Shown here: positions 52,092 through 64,000 of the stretch, one piece after another
Position numbering within the stretch: the stretch's first letter is position 1
Layout: each line of letters starts with the position of its first letter
Assembly: GCF_963678635.1 (NCBI RefSeq)
Contig: NC_087066.1
Location: 1,829,745 to 1,893,744 of the forward strand
Source: Symsagittifera roscoffensis
Taxonomy: Eukaryota > Xenacoelomorpha > Acoela > Convolutidae
Direction: 5' to 3'
DNA length: 64,000 nucleotides
The notes under the pieces: generated by a model
Databases searched by the model: none
Told to the model about the DNA's origin: nothing
The model's input: only the letters and a program-made list of their open reading frames with translations
Made by a program: the position numbers and the translations under genes

Positions 52092-55000
52092 TCAATAATA
52101 TTTCTTATGCAGATATAGTTGTATATTAGTATCTGAGAATATCACCTGTACAAGTGCGTACAGTTCCCTAGGATGCAGCCGTCCTCTGTTCGGATCATAC
52201 ACTGGAAGCGAGAGCTCCTTCACGTCCATTTCCAAGAAGAAATCTTCCAACCTCGTCAAAGACAAGACCAGGTTCTCTGGGTCCACGTGCTGCTTCTCTG
52301 TCGCCCTCGTCACCAAGAAGCATAGGTATTTTCCCGGTATTTGTGATGCCACCGGAGGTAAAACTGCTACGCCCAATACTCCTGGTCGTTGCTTCCAAAG
52401 GAATTCCACGTTTTTGTATTCTCTCCTAAAATCTGCCGCTAAGGCTGTCCTAAAACTCATGTCTGCTGTGATTGCTATCAAACAAGTTCTGTTTGTGAGT
52501 ATGAAATCACTGTCTGTTAATATTATGTTACTTGAATACTCATTTGGTAGGTTAAAATATGACTCAACTACCCTCCCTATGTCAGGTTTCTTATGTTCTT
52601 AGCCTGTTTCTGATTCTAAATCTCCTATTTCTCTTGCTATTCTCAATTTTTTTATTATCAGGTTTTCAGTGTGGGTAAGTCCTACCCCCACTCCCCGGAC
52701 AAAAATATCCTTCGACGTCCCCGTCGATCGCATACCGGATATCAAGTCGACGTTAGAAGCTGGAATGAGTAGCTGTCCTTCCTGGGCAGCCCAGGAAGGA
52801 TCGTCTCGTTCGGTCTTGATGTATTTCGCGCTTTCGCGATCTACGTCTTGAATTGTGACGCTGGTCTCTCTAGGGTCTGATGTCATTTCATTCAGCCACT
52901 CCAAGACTCGCAGATTTGTGAGATCATCTCTGTAGTACTCCGATTGCTCTTCGTCGAAATCTACTTCGGGTTTCGACCTGTCCTCGATCCATTCCTGGTC
53001 GTGATCATCTACTATGTCAATGTCTTGTGAGACTGTTATGCTTTCTAGACCTACCACTATCTTTTTCAGATCTACCCTGTCTACTACAAAGTCGTCACCG
53101 TAACGGTTGTATTTCTTTCTAGGTCTCTTCCCGTCGCCTTGTCGAGTCTGCAGCGTGAACGGGAGATCTGGTTCCAAATTTTTGGGAACCTCCGTTTGTT
53201 CGGGATCCTGCCAATCTTCCTCTGCATAAGGTAAGGTTTCATCTTCCGCTTCGATCACCTCATTTGGATCCAGGTCCAGTGGTGTATTTGTTCCCTCCTC
53301 TACGTCCTCGTTTCCATCGTTCTTCTCCCTGGTGCCCTTCTCGTTAACTTCACAAGCAGGATCCATCATCAGATAGTCCCCTTCTTCCATGTCTGCAGGT
53401 ATACACCAGTCTTCTGTCGATGGATTGTGTGGCTTATTGTTCTCATAGTAGGCGGCTCGGCCAGTACTCAGTCTATAAAAGCGTCCTTCCTACTCTGGGT
53501 AGAAAAAGGTTAAGGGTAAAGACTTTTCATGTCCAGTCAGCATCATATGTGGACTGACTCCGGTGGTGGAGTGTTGCGTGCTGTTATATGCTCCCATTAC
53601 CTGTGGAAGGTATCCGTCCCAATTGGGCATGTACCTGGAACAATATACCCTCAGCATCGACACTTATGTTCTCTTTTGTCTTTCCACTAAGCCATTCGTC
53701 CTTCAGATCAGGTCCGTACCTTCTTCGCATCCATCTGAACTCCCCGGACAAAACTCTGCTCTCTAGGTCTTGTTTCTTGTCATGGTCTTCTTCATCCATC
53801 TCAGACTCCCCGGACATACTTTCTTGTCCCGGATGTTGATCTCGAACTCGCCGGTTTATCTTACCGTTTGTCTCTCCGGACAAATAATTTTGCTCCAGTT
53901 CTCGTACAACCTTCTCACCTTCTCCATCTTGGTCTTCAAAGGTGACGGTTTTTTCTCGCGTATCGTTACCCTGCTATTACCGACCGTATGGAGTACTCAC
54001 CAAGACCTCTTGGGGTATTGAGGACACCAGTTGCTGAACTATTGACCTACAATCCCTCTCATTGTCTTTATGTTGTCGTATTGATGGCTTGATTTTCACC
54101 TTCTCCCTGACTGTCAGTGATGCCACGGCTGCTGCCCACTCGGGGTCGTCTCTGGTCACTTCTCTCTCTCTCTAACAATCAACCCAGCATCCGCATCACC
54201 TACGGCGTGACCTGCACCGTTTTGTCCAGTAATGAGAGGCTGTTTATGTTCATGCGAGAGAGTTCCTGCTGGACCAGGTTTGAGCGCAGCAACAGATCCA
54301 AGGGCACCCGGTCCCTCTTGGATAGGAATTTTATCTCGGCTGCTTTTTCTACTGGTAACTCAGGATGCCCTGGTATCGGATGTCCAGACTTATCTAACCA
54401 TCTCGTTAGAGGAAGCGCCTCATAAGTTTCTTTGTCCAGAAACGAGAATCCCTCCTTTATCTCTGCCTGGCTGGCTTGCTTCTGCTCCAATCTTTCATAG
54501 AATTCAGTTTTCTTACTGAGGCTGTCAGCATTCTGGTGTTTGTCACGCATCCTGTGCTCGATTATCCTGTGGTAGCCATCCAATCTTACTATCCATCTAC
54601 CAATATAACTCTGATCCATCGAGTAGGTCTTCAACCAGGATAACGCTCTGTTGTCCACGCGTAACTTGAAAGGAGTGCTCCCCAAGTATGCACGGTACTT
54701 TTCCACAAACAGGACTACTGCAAACATTTCTGCTTTTGGTGCACCATATTTCATCTCAGTGTCACTCAAGACTTTGCTACCATATGCAATGGGACGAAGA
54801 ACCGTTCTTCCATTCCATTCTTGCTCCTGGTGCAATATTCCTGAGATGGCTACTACCGACGCGTCTGTGTCAAGAACATACATGCCATCTTCTGTAGGCA
54901 TGCCTAGTACTGGCGCTTTGCACAGTTCCCGCTTTATGTTCTCGAAGGCAACCTGTGCTTCATCGTTCCACTCGAACTTCTTTCCATTGTTGCGCATCAG

Positions 55001-56059
55001 CTTCTGCATCGTATACACCTTGTCTGCATATCCTTTGATGAATTCACGGTAATAATTGGCAAACCCCAGGAAGCTCATTAGCTGTGTGTCCGTCCTCGGA
55101 GCCTTCCATGTCAACACAGCCTCTACTGCCTCCGGATCTGGCCTCACACCATGCCTGTCCACCATTCTTCCCAGGTACTTAATCGAATCCCTAAGGATTT
55201 CACATTTCGATGGTTTGCATTTCAAACCTGCTCTTCTCATACATCCGAAGACCTCATCGAGCCGATCAATGTGATCCTCCAGGGTCGGTGTCGCTATGAC
55301 TACGTCATCCACGTAGCACATCAAGAGATTCCCGTACTTTTTGATCACTCCTGTTAAAGCCTGAGCCATCAGCCTTTGAAAAGTTGCTGTTGCATTGCAC
55401 AAGCCGAAGCGCATCCTCTTCCACTGGTACAACCCCAATTCGCTCGCGAATCCAGTTTTTTCTCTATCCTTCTTCCGCAGGGGAACCTGCCAGAAGGCAG
55501 AACCCAAGTACAACGTGGTGAAGAACTTGGCATCACCAAGCTTAGAGAGGTTCTCGTCTATTCGCGGTATCGGGTACGCATCTTTTATTGTTACCGCGTT
55601 CAAGTAACGAAAGTCGCAGCAGAATCTAAGCTGCCCCTTTTTTTTCGCCATTACTACCCCGCAAGCCCATGGCAATTTCGAGGGTTCTATCATGTCGTAT
55701 TCAAGCAACATTTCTATTTCCGCTCGGCACGCTTCCGATTTGTGTGGCGTCATTCGTCTCGCGCCCTCTCTGTGCGGAACGGCACCTTCTTCCATCTCAT
55801 TTTCAAGTTCTACGAAGTTACAGCAACCGATATCCGCTTTATGTTTATCTTTTCTCTCTTCTGAGTTCCTTTGACTTCTCGTTTCAACCATTCTGCCTGA
55901 AACCATCTTCCTTTTGCCGTTCCTCGTTCGTTTGATCCGTTCCACAAAAGGATCGGCCATTGATTTTCTTTGCTCCTCAGGTATGAATTTCTTAGAACTA
56001 TCACCTCTTTTAGGTATTCTTGACTTGTCTAGGCTCATTTCCTGTTTGTACCTTCTCAA
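52092..56059 (-). pseudogene. Element B Gag-Pol remnant with large internal deletions
   Basis: The N-terminus (56059 to about 55860) resembles the start of element A ORF1 (MVETRSQ against MVSTRST) but then joins directly to the pre-RT segment KADIGCCNFVE. The Gag core, zinc knuckles and protease are therefore absent. RT and RNase H follow (54200-55860), roughly 85-90 percent like A by eye. The first catalytic Asp of RT motif A is Tyr (TLYLGSAF), while YVDD is kept. Further stops precede a partial integrase near 53490-53700. The C-terminal extension (52599-53390) and macro-like end (52092-52560) are separated by a frameshift. The element cannot encode its own replication proteins. Confidence 0.85.
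52669..52728 (-). promoter_or_regulatory. Element B copy of the candidate central polypurine tract
   Basis: 52669-52708 is identical to 27935-27974 of element A, and 52712-52728 repeats the TCGACG/CGTCGA hairpin. See the element A entry for interpretation. Confidence 0.6.
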
Positions 56060-56638
56060 CCCTATGCACTCAGTTCGATTTCTGGTGACTTTCTAGTCTG
56101 ACTATTAATAAAATAACACAACACAATAAGTTTCACAAGTTTCTATTTAGATAGTGACCACGAATCCCTGTATGTTATCAGAGTACAGTTTTTATATAAG
56201 TTATTCACACTAACCGATTATCGGTCGTAAGATTTGAGGACTAGCACAATATAATGTTATCAGTCAATTTAAAAGATAGTGTACTCACTACCCAATCAAG
56301 CACAGTTTATGTTGATTTAAAATCAAAAGTAACAGACAAAGATTATTTCTATGAAAAACGTATGTGTATTGTACTTTAGTCGGTCGTAGTACAATAGTCG
56401 AACTTGAATTTTTAAAGAAAAAGCTTTCTCCGCTTGGTGCACCAAACAGACAAAACTCTCAAGGCAGTAATCCTCTCAAGTGGGCGACTATTGCACCCAC
56501 CGAGTACTGTGTTACCTATCTGCCTTCAGACTGCCCGAGCTAGACCTACTAAAATCCTCAGGGCAGTCACTTCTCGTAAAAACGTATTGGTTTTCAATTT
56601 ACACCAATAAGTTACACTCTTTTTCAATTCAGACTTAG
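56060..56638 (-). other. Element B leader or flanking non-coding sequence
   Basis: AT-rich sequence upstream of the element B ORF1 remnant. It contains no recognised gene. The boundary of element B is not visible. Confidence 0.4.
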
Positions 56639-58350
56639 TGTTGGGAATATCCGAGGTCGGACCTGTTTTGTTTTGGTTAGGTCTTATTCGAAAGGCAAGT
56701 TACCAGTGCAGTCACTGGTTCCTAGCCTGGGTCTTAATAACCTAATGCCTCTCACTATTGTCTTTCTTTTGTTTTACCTAAGTCCTTAAAACTAAATTTT
56801 ATCTCTCCGAGTTGACAAAAAAAAAACAGTACCCCTCCGGATTGGCAAAAATAGGACTCTTCCGGATTGGTAAAATTAAGACCCCTCCGAAATAGGACCC
56901 TTCTGAGTCAGTAAAAAGGAGACCCCTCCGGATTGGGAGCCCTCCGGTTTTGTGGAAACTAGACCCCTCCGGATTCGGACCCCCCCGACTTTGAAAAGTT
57001 TTGACCCCTCCGGATTGGGAGCCCTGTGGTTCTGTTAAAGTAGCTATTCAGAGATTTCTTGATTTCAGCCTTTACCCCTCCGAATACGTTCTGCGATGCT
57101 ATTATGCTGTTCGAATTAACTGGGAAGGGTATATGATCCTTTCCTAGACCCCTCCGGATTGAAGTTAAGCCTCTTGATTGACAATTCACACTAACGGTGA
57201 AGGGTCTTGTCACTTACCTAATTTCGGCTCTATTAAGGTCTTCTTGTGCCTTTAGCCCTCCGTTTCTGTCTAGAACTGTCTTAAGTTGCTTAATTCAATC
57301 GCTATCACCTTTTGTTAGGGGTTTGAGGGCTTTCCAAAAACTTTTTTATAAAACGTGAAGGATGTACCCTTCCAAATTGAGGAATTTGCTAAAAACAATC
57401 TCAAAAAAATTTCGCGCTCGCTTTTTTGAGTAATTATTTTTCCTACTAGTAAGTTTAGCTAATTTCTGATCTAATGGAACCAAGATCAACTGGATCTGTC
57501 CAGTCGTCGAAAAGTTATTAGCCAAAACGTTTTTCTTCCAAATTCAAAAATTTTCTCTCTTATAGGTTCCGCCTAACTTTTTTTCGCGATTCTGTTCCTT
57601 TCGACCTAAAAGTTATTGATCCGAGCTCAGAGGGCCTATACTTTTCTCGTTCAATGCAAAAGACTCGATCTAAAACGCTTTAGTTGAAAAAATTTGCGAA
57701 AAACTATGCTACCTGTATCTCTCCGGATTGATGAATCCACCAAATCAAACTCGTTAAGTTCGATTTCTCTGCAACACGGAAGGCTTTCGGGTAGCGGGTT
57801 TTAAAACTCGTAGATTCACTAGTGGACGTTGCCCAAACAACTATTTTTACTCATCTAACTCAAAAGTTTCAAAAAATTTTCTGATTTTATAGTGTTTCGT
57901 TCTATCAAAAATTGGGAAAATTTGGTTTTTGGTACCAAAATAGTTCCAACCACTTCCGAACTATAGTTAACCGGTTCTACCTATTATAGTAGTGCAATTA
58001 CGATATAACACACTAATTTAGCGCTTTTTTCCGTTTCAAAAAATATCAATATATCAAAAATCGCGATTTGTGGGGGGATCAAAATATCGCTATTTTGACC
58101 TTAAAAACCGGTCTGTTTTCTCTGTTTTTCACTGAAAAACGATATAGGAATATTAAAATAAGCTATATAAAAATAATAGTAGTAATACTATACCCCTCCG
58201 GGTTTGTTTAATATCCGAATTAAGGTGCTTAACTCGGATATTCGCAGTTCGGTGAAGGGTCACTACAGTGCAGCACTGTCGAGCCCCCACAGATTACTAT
58301 CTTACTTTTTGTACCAAAAGGGATACAAAACTTGTTAACGATACCCAACA
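56639..58350. repeat. Possible LTR-like unit with dispersed CCCTCCGGATTG repeats
   Basis: The unit starts TGTTGGGAATATC and could end GATACCCAACA, an inverted pair. Inside are at least a dozen imperfect copies of acccctccggattgg (mainly 56800-57160, also near 57715, 58193 and, just outside, 58423 and 58452). A segment at 57713-57772 resembles 41470-41530 of the element B LTR. Flanks show no target duplication, and no polypurine tract or primer site adjoins either end, so the LTR call is tentative. Confidence 0.3.
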
Positions 58351-58659
58351 GTCGATTGTTGTTGTCGTTGAGCCCCTTCTTGTTGCTCCTTGTACTGCTT
58401 GCCGGATCGGTCTTCTCCCAAGACCCTTCCGAATTGAGCGCAAATCAGCTGACCCTTCCGGATTGAGCGCAATTTATCATTAACGTGCTTAAATGCTCAA
58501 ATAACCCTACAGTACAAGCCTCACAAACGGGCCACAGAATTGATCGTAACAATCCTGACTGATATAAGTGCCTGTAACAACAATATATCTATCAACAACA
58601 AACGGGGGGGGGGGGGGTTGGTTCACATCTTGTCTGGGGGGATGATTTCTACTGATTTT
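58351..58659. other. Sequence left of the assembly gap
   Basis: Contains two copies of acccttccggattgagcgcaa-like sequence near 58423 and 58452 and a run of 14 G at 58604-58617. No gene is supported. Translation across it does not match ORF2, so it is not continuous with element C. Confidence 0.5.
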
Positions 58660-58859
58660 NNNNNNNNNNNNNNNNNNNNNNNNNNNNNNNNNNNNNNNNN
58701 NNNNNNNNNNNNNNNNNNNNNNNNNNNNNNNNNNNNNNNNNNNNNNNNNNNNNNNNNNNNNNNNNNNNNNNNNNNNNNNNNNNNNNNNNNNNNNNNNNNN
58801 NNNNNNNNNNNNNNNNNNNNNNNNNNNNNNNNNNNNNNNNNNNNNNNNNNNNNNNNNNN
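58660..58859. other. Assembly gap (200 N)
   Basis: Exactly 200 unknown bases, a usual placeholder for a gap of unknown size. It truncates element C ORF2, whose C-terminal half is missing. Confidence 0.95.
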
Positions 58860-61800
58860 AGTCCATTGCCAGGCCTACCGGATCCACTGGGGTTAAGTTG
58901 GCCGGCGCCTCCTTCGAAAGGGACATGAAAGACGATGACATCATCAGCAATAGATTCCCATCGACTTCCCCGTAGTCGTCTTCACTAAACTGGCATTCCA
59001 GCAAGTCTCTCTCCAACGCTCCTAAATCTACTCCACTCGACTTCTCTCCCTTTCCCTCCTTGTGATCATCGTCCTGATCCATCCGCTCGTCATCATTCGG
59101 ATCCGGTTTTGGCTTAGGTCCGGAAGGGCCTTGTCGCATACCCATGCCCGAGCCCGGCCGCGCCGGTACGGTCAGATCACCTGCATGGTAGTATAACTCA
59201 TCGTTCACTAGGAACTCTACCGACTCCTCGCCATGTGGCGCCAGATCATCCACAGTTACGTACTTGCCTCCTCTGCACTCTTTTGTGACTTCCAGGATTA
59301 CTACCTTCACCTCCCCTGACCACTTCAACCTTGAAAGATCATCTGCAGGTGTATACACATCATTCCACACCCCAGTCGAGACCTCTGGTTTCCTGGAAGG
59401 TGATGCTTTGATCTTCTTTCGGCTCCAAGCATCAGGAAATGTGAAGTCAAACTTATGCATGGCCGAAACGTTCCAACTGGTGAAGCGCCGCTCCATCCCT
59501 TCACTCCACTTAAGCATTCTCTTCTCCGCATCACGAGCCGCTCCGATGCGAGGGGCAATTGCGGGAGATGTGACTCCCAACAACATCCTCCATATCGGTG
59601 GGTATCGGGGCTGTTGGTCCGGCAGCGGCCTAGACCCAGAAAGCCACTCTTGATGGTTCCCCTTGACGTGTGCGTAGGCTTCCCGCCAAAGCGGGACTAG
59701 CATCGCCTCTCCTGTATCCTTCACCACTGGTCTCAGATTCCAAAGCTTCGGATTGATCTGGACATGGGCATTTGAAATGATTGTTAAAGTCCATCAGAAC
59801 CCAACCCGGCTCTGCTGTTCTTCCGAATAACCTATCATCGCTGGCCAATCCTCTCAGCTCCTTCTAGTCCACCCAATTCAGCACGGAACAATCCACGACC
59901 GAGACTAGGTTGACATACAACACAGAGTTCCTGTATGCCTTCACTTGTACGTCCGGGAACACGAATTACATCACAGGTCCATACACCACCGTGACGAATT
60001 CCCGCAATCCTTGAATTAGGGCCTGCGCATCGATCCGCACCATACCAGCCAGATCTGTCAGCAAGGGCATGCCACAATACTGTTTACATTCACCCGCATC
60101 CGTCGCCACCTTATCTTCTCCTGTGACACTTTTGTTCTGTTGCAGGAGATATTGGAGCAAGAGGGTCCTCCAGTCTTTCATCTTCCTAAGCGAGGCGGTT
60201 TCCAACTGCACGTTGAACTCACGACTCGTTCCCTGGAGTTGCTCGGGGTAACGCAAAAGCACGAGCAAATCGCCCAACCGACCATAGGTCATATCGATCA
60301 GGGTGAGGAGTCCGTCCAATCTCAAGTCTGTCAACGCTTGAGTGAACAGATTCGCAGGTCCCTTCACGAAATTCTCGTGACCAAATGTCACGTACAAGGC
60401 TAATATCAGGAATTCGACAGGTTCCGGATATTCTTGACAAAGCTCACGATCAGGTTCCGGGATGCCGTTGGATAGCACGTTGAAAGGAAGGATGGCGTTC
60501 ATGCCACTCCCATTCCACCCAAGACAGCGTCTGATCGTTCATATTGTGCCCTCGTGGCCAAGATATCAGCTTGAAACTTATCCAATGACATCGTGTTCAC
60601 GTCTTGCATCAACTGCAACATCGTGTCCCCGGCTAACTCTCTCTCATTAAACAAGTTTTTCAGATACGCGTGTATCTTTTTGATCACTGTCGGTGCATGC
60701 TCGAACGCATCCTCCCCCAAGGTACACAATCTCGGTGACAAGTACAACCATGAGTTGGTGTGCGGCTTCGTCCGCAAAGCCATTGCCATGAGATCCTCTT
60801 CCGCTGACGTCATGTTTCCTGACTGTCCTCCCCTGATCATTCTCTGCGTAATCCATCTGTCTGAACCAGGGATCATTAGCAACCTGTTGTACTAACAGAT
60901 GATCGTCATCTACTCCTGGTCTCAACTTCAGCAACCTGGCGAAGTTGGACAGCTCCAACCCCAGGACTTCATCTAGGACCAACCGACTTGTGCTACAATC
61001 CTTGAATCCATGTATGGCATTGGAAATGTCGGCCCAAATGGCATTAAGCTCTGATCGGGGTGAGTAGTAGTTGTTGGGGTCCACCGTCCTGTTTGGCGCG
61101 GGTATTATCACACTGAATCGTCCCTCTGCTATCATTGTGACCATCGTATACACAAACTGAAAGGTTTCTGGTAATATGGCGTACCCCGGTGATAACACAA
61201 AGATGAACTTCACCACATTCTTGGTGAAGTGTCGTTGTACTGATGAATCCACATCGGCCATGGCTGAGAGCATTGTCATTATCGCCTCTCCTATGACTTC
61301 ATTGCTCGGGATCGACCCATTCATCAGACGGGACAATAACCCTCTGCTCTGCATGTGGTCATTCGAGCCGGCAATCACTATCACTTGCGGTTCCATGATG
61401 ATTACCCTTCGCATACTTATCGTCATGCCCGCTGACTGTCCCCAGTCCAACTTAGGCGCCGTCAAGAAAATCACATCAGGTCAAAAGAGAGAACGGAGCG
61501 TGTAGAGGTAATGCGAACTGGCCACTATCAGATATTTGGCAGCCTTCATGTCCATGGGATCATAGGCAGCAAACAGGTTGTCACCAATTGTTGCCTTCAG
61601 TCACGCGTTTCTCTTGTCGTCTCCCTCCACCGAGGCCGCTCGGGGATAATCTCTCGAGTACTCACCGAACGCCTGGCTGGGTATTTTGGCGAACTGCCTG
61701 TACATCTTGTGATGCTTTTTGTTAGGCTTACTCTCTGCCAGAAACTTGCCCTTCCGAGCGGGTGGCGTCAGTTCTCTGGCTCTCCGACGGACGTCCGTGA

Positions 61801-64000
61801 GAGATCGGGTGTTCAACGGCCCAAAGGTATTGTCATGAGGCAATTCATCCAGGTCCGCGTGTCTGAGCGTAGTCGCATGGCTAAACTGCTCCTGTTAGGC
61901 TAACAGCCAATCCACGCCCGGTATTCGATATAATCGTGACACGTGGGACCCTCTCCGCCGATCATCTTCCTTGCGTCCTCCGGACACGTCAACGTGTTCA
62001 TGTTCAACTTCGCTGACATGTCCGCCCTGTACTGTCCCCAACCGCTGGGGTCTGGACGGTTCCAAAGCAACGCGAACTGCCTCCACTGGCATTGCACTCG
62101 TCGACTGTTTGTTGTCACGGCAGGAGTCGCCGTAGTGACCGGATCACCTGTCCTAGACAGGGTCTGGGACCTAGTCTGATTCTCATCAACCAATCTCCCC
62201 AGTCGGTTCTCCGATGGTTGTCTTCTAGGGGGAGGAGCAGTGCCGAACCTTTCTCTCACATCTGAGCTTGGAGCTACGGGAGCAGCTGTACCCGTTTCCG
62301 TTGCCAGGGACCGTAGGCGGTTGACGAGTGATTCTGGCACGTTTCCCCTTACTCTACCTCCTCCAGTCAAACTGCTCCAAGCCAGAGAGCTGGTCGCCCT
62401 CAATTCCTGCTCCACTTCCCTTAACTGCGTCGGAATACGTCATTGATCCAGCGTCTCCCTTGCTGGGTTTTGAAATGTTTTCCATCTCTGGTGAGCGCAG
62501 CATGTTCTCGAGATCCATAAGTCGCAGTCTGCCGGGGTTATTTCTCACCAGACCGCGGGTCATCTCGTTCCACCGCCGGGTCACGTTGACGTTCATGAAA
62601 TCAGCCATCAAAATGCCCACCATCGGGTTCTGCGGTATCGTGCACAGCACCACAAGTATGGGCATGTATTTCTCCTTTAGTTCATCCTTTAGAGGCTCCC
62701 ATTAGCCCTCTGGGGTTACTGGGGCTCTCGAGACATCATTGGTTCCGAGCATTATCACCAACGTGTCTAGGTAATCCTCGCCCTAGAACTCCATCATTTT
62801 GATGACCTGAGCCACTGAAGCTTTGACCATGGACAAAGATCTCATTGGGATCCCTCCCCAAACTATCTCCTATGACCAAGTGACGATTCCCTGGAGGAAT
62901 TACCTGGTTGCTCGTAGCGGGGTTTCAGCTCATGTCATTCAGGCAAGCTCGAGGAAACTCCGCGGCCACTTGCGCGAACTGGTTACGTACCATCAGGTTC
63001 TTTCTAATGTGTACCACACGAGACTTTTGAAAGGTTCCGCCATGTGCAGTCCCCGTTGACTCTACCGTTTGGGGTGCTCGCTCTGAGCTGCTGGAAAAAT
63101 ATTCAAAGCGTTGGGAAGGGACGACCCTACCCAATGTCCGACTAGTGGTTCTGTTGAATTCATCCATTGTTGCTCTAGCCACCTGATTGAATGACTCTTG
63201 AAACTGAGGAGCAAGATAGAAGTCAGAGGGGTCTGGTATCGTGTTTCTCGGGTTGGGAGCAGACTGTGATGTCTGCTGAGGAGCCTCGGATCCTCTCGGT
63301 GCGCACAGCTCCTGTACCCTTGTCCTGGGGCGTGTGTCCCTGGACCCCTCCGAGGAGTTGATCGTCGCCAGAACCTCCGGTGACACTTGGCTCACCTTCG
63401 CCATAAACAGCTCCTTCAGGTGCTTTATTTCATCCTCCTTGTAGGCCACCTGTAGATCCTCGAACTTCTTTTTCCATTCGTCTTTTTCTTGAGCTATTGC
63501 CCTATACTCCTGCAGTTTGGCACACAGTTCGCTCTGATCCCTTTCTTTCTTCTCCAACGTCTCGATCGTCTCCGAGGTCTGTATCTCTATCTCGCTCACC
63601 CTCACTCTCTTCAGAGGAGGAGCAGCTGTTAGAGAGTCCGCTGAATTTGACGGGCCCGGCCCATCACGTAGTCTTTCTGCTCCGATGAGCGGCTGCGCAG
63701 GTTGGACCGGTAGGGCCATCTCACCTAGCCGGTGATCCCTCTGCTCACCTAGTCCTGGCTCGCGAGCCAAGTCGTGGCCAGACATTTCTCCTCGCCGCCA
63801 TCTCATCAATCGGTTTCGACCTCTCTCGGCGGTCCCGGACTCACCGAAGGCCAGCATCAACACCACTTCTGTAGGGCGATTCCCTCGACCCTCTCCTCCT
63901 AACGCGTTGAGGAGCGCGACCACAAACATCGCCAGCCCCGGGTCTTCTCGTGTAAAGTCACAATCAATCAGCCTCTGATAGATCTCGTCTAGAGTCGCTC
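58860..64000 (-). pseudogene. Element C ORF2 (broken, truncated by gap and window end)
   Basis: A third homologue of the 2947-residue ORF2, closest in style to element B. The N-terminal part reads ATLDEIYQRLIDCDFTRED at the window edge, and a coiled coil follows (63650-63380). SGNH pieces are found in different frames: HLVIGDSLGR near 62870 and LGTNDVSRAP near 62720. The second domain reads VIAGSNDHMQSRG near 61360 and VDDDHL near 60905. The stretch 58860-59727 corresponds to the mid-protein region ending in acidic linker (NDDERMDQDDDH). Stops and frameshifts occur near 62925, 62700, 62420, 61895, 61480, 60500 and 59850. It is not functional. Confidence 0.8.

Overview
The window reads as a piece of an AT-rich invertebrate animal genome. 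One intron-containing animal gene lies on the minus strand, and the rest is AT-rich non-coding sequence and transposable elements. I cannot name the species. A 200-N gap at 58660-58859 shows that this is assembled scaffold sequence.

Left part (1-15.7 kb): a five-exon gene on the minus strand, stop at 5943 and start codon at 15542, encodes a CTTNBP2/CTTNBP2NL-like (cortactin-binding protein 2 N-terminal-like) coiled-coil protein of about 842 residues. Its first intron (10866-15350) holds an internally deleted hAT DNA transposon with perfect 11-bp terminal inverted repeats and a perfect 8-bp target duplication, inserted into a tRNA-like sequence. The region 1-5.3 kb is gene-free and holds MITE- and SINE-like fragments.

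Centre (15.7-39.5 kb): a giant LTR retrotransposon of about 22.8 kb (element A) lies on the minus strand. Its 888-bp LTRs look identical by eye and its two reading frames are unbroken, so it is a recent insertion. ORF1 (2933 codons) is a Ty3/gypsy-type Gag-Pol with two zinc knuckles, aspartic protease, RT, RNase H and integrase. It carries an unusual C-terminal extension that ends in a macro-domain-like fold. ORF2 (2947 codons) has no recognisable envelope features. It contains an SGNH/GDSL hydrolase domain with all catalytic residues, then a second SGNH-like domain, a Cys/His cluster and NLS-like basic stretches. Near the exact centre of the element, inside ORF1, lies a nucleotide block that shares its core with the 3' polypurine tract. 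This block is unchanged over 40 nt in the diverged element B, which suggests a central polypurine tract. An inverted, diverged solo LTR of the family sits just upstream of the CTTNBP2NL-like start codon.

Right part (39.5-64 kb): a decayed reverse-transcriptase fragment of another family (39.7-40.8 kb), then a second family member, element B (41.0 to about 56-58 kb, minus). B has a 3' LTR, a broken ORF2 and a pol lacking most of gag, protease and part of integrase. After a non-coding, LTR-like, repeat-rich stretch and the gap comes a third broken ORF2 (element C, 58860 to the window end). RT is well conserved between A and B while ORF2 has diverged far more. The family is the most likely previously undescribed system here: a giant retroelement with two hydrolase-like modules and a macro-like domain added to a standard Ty3/gypsy core.
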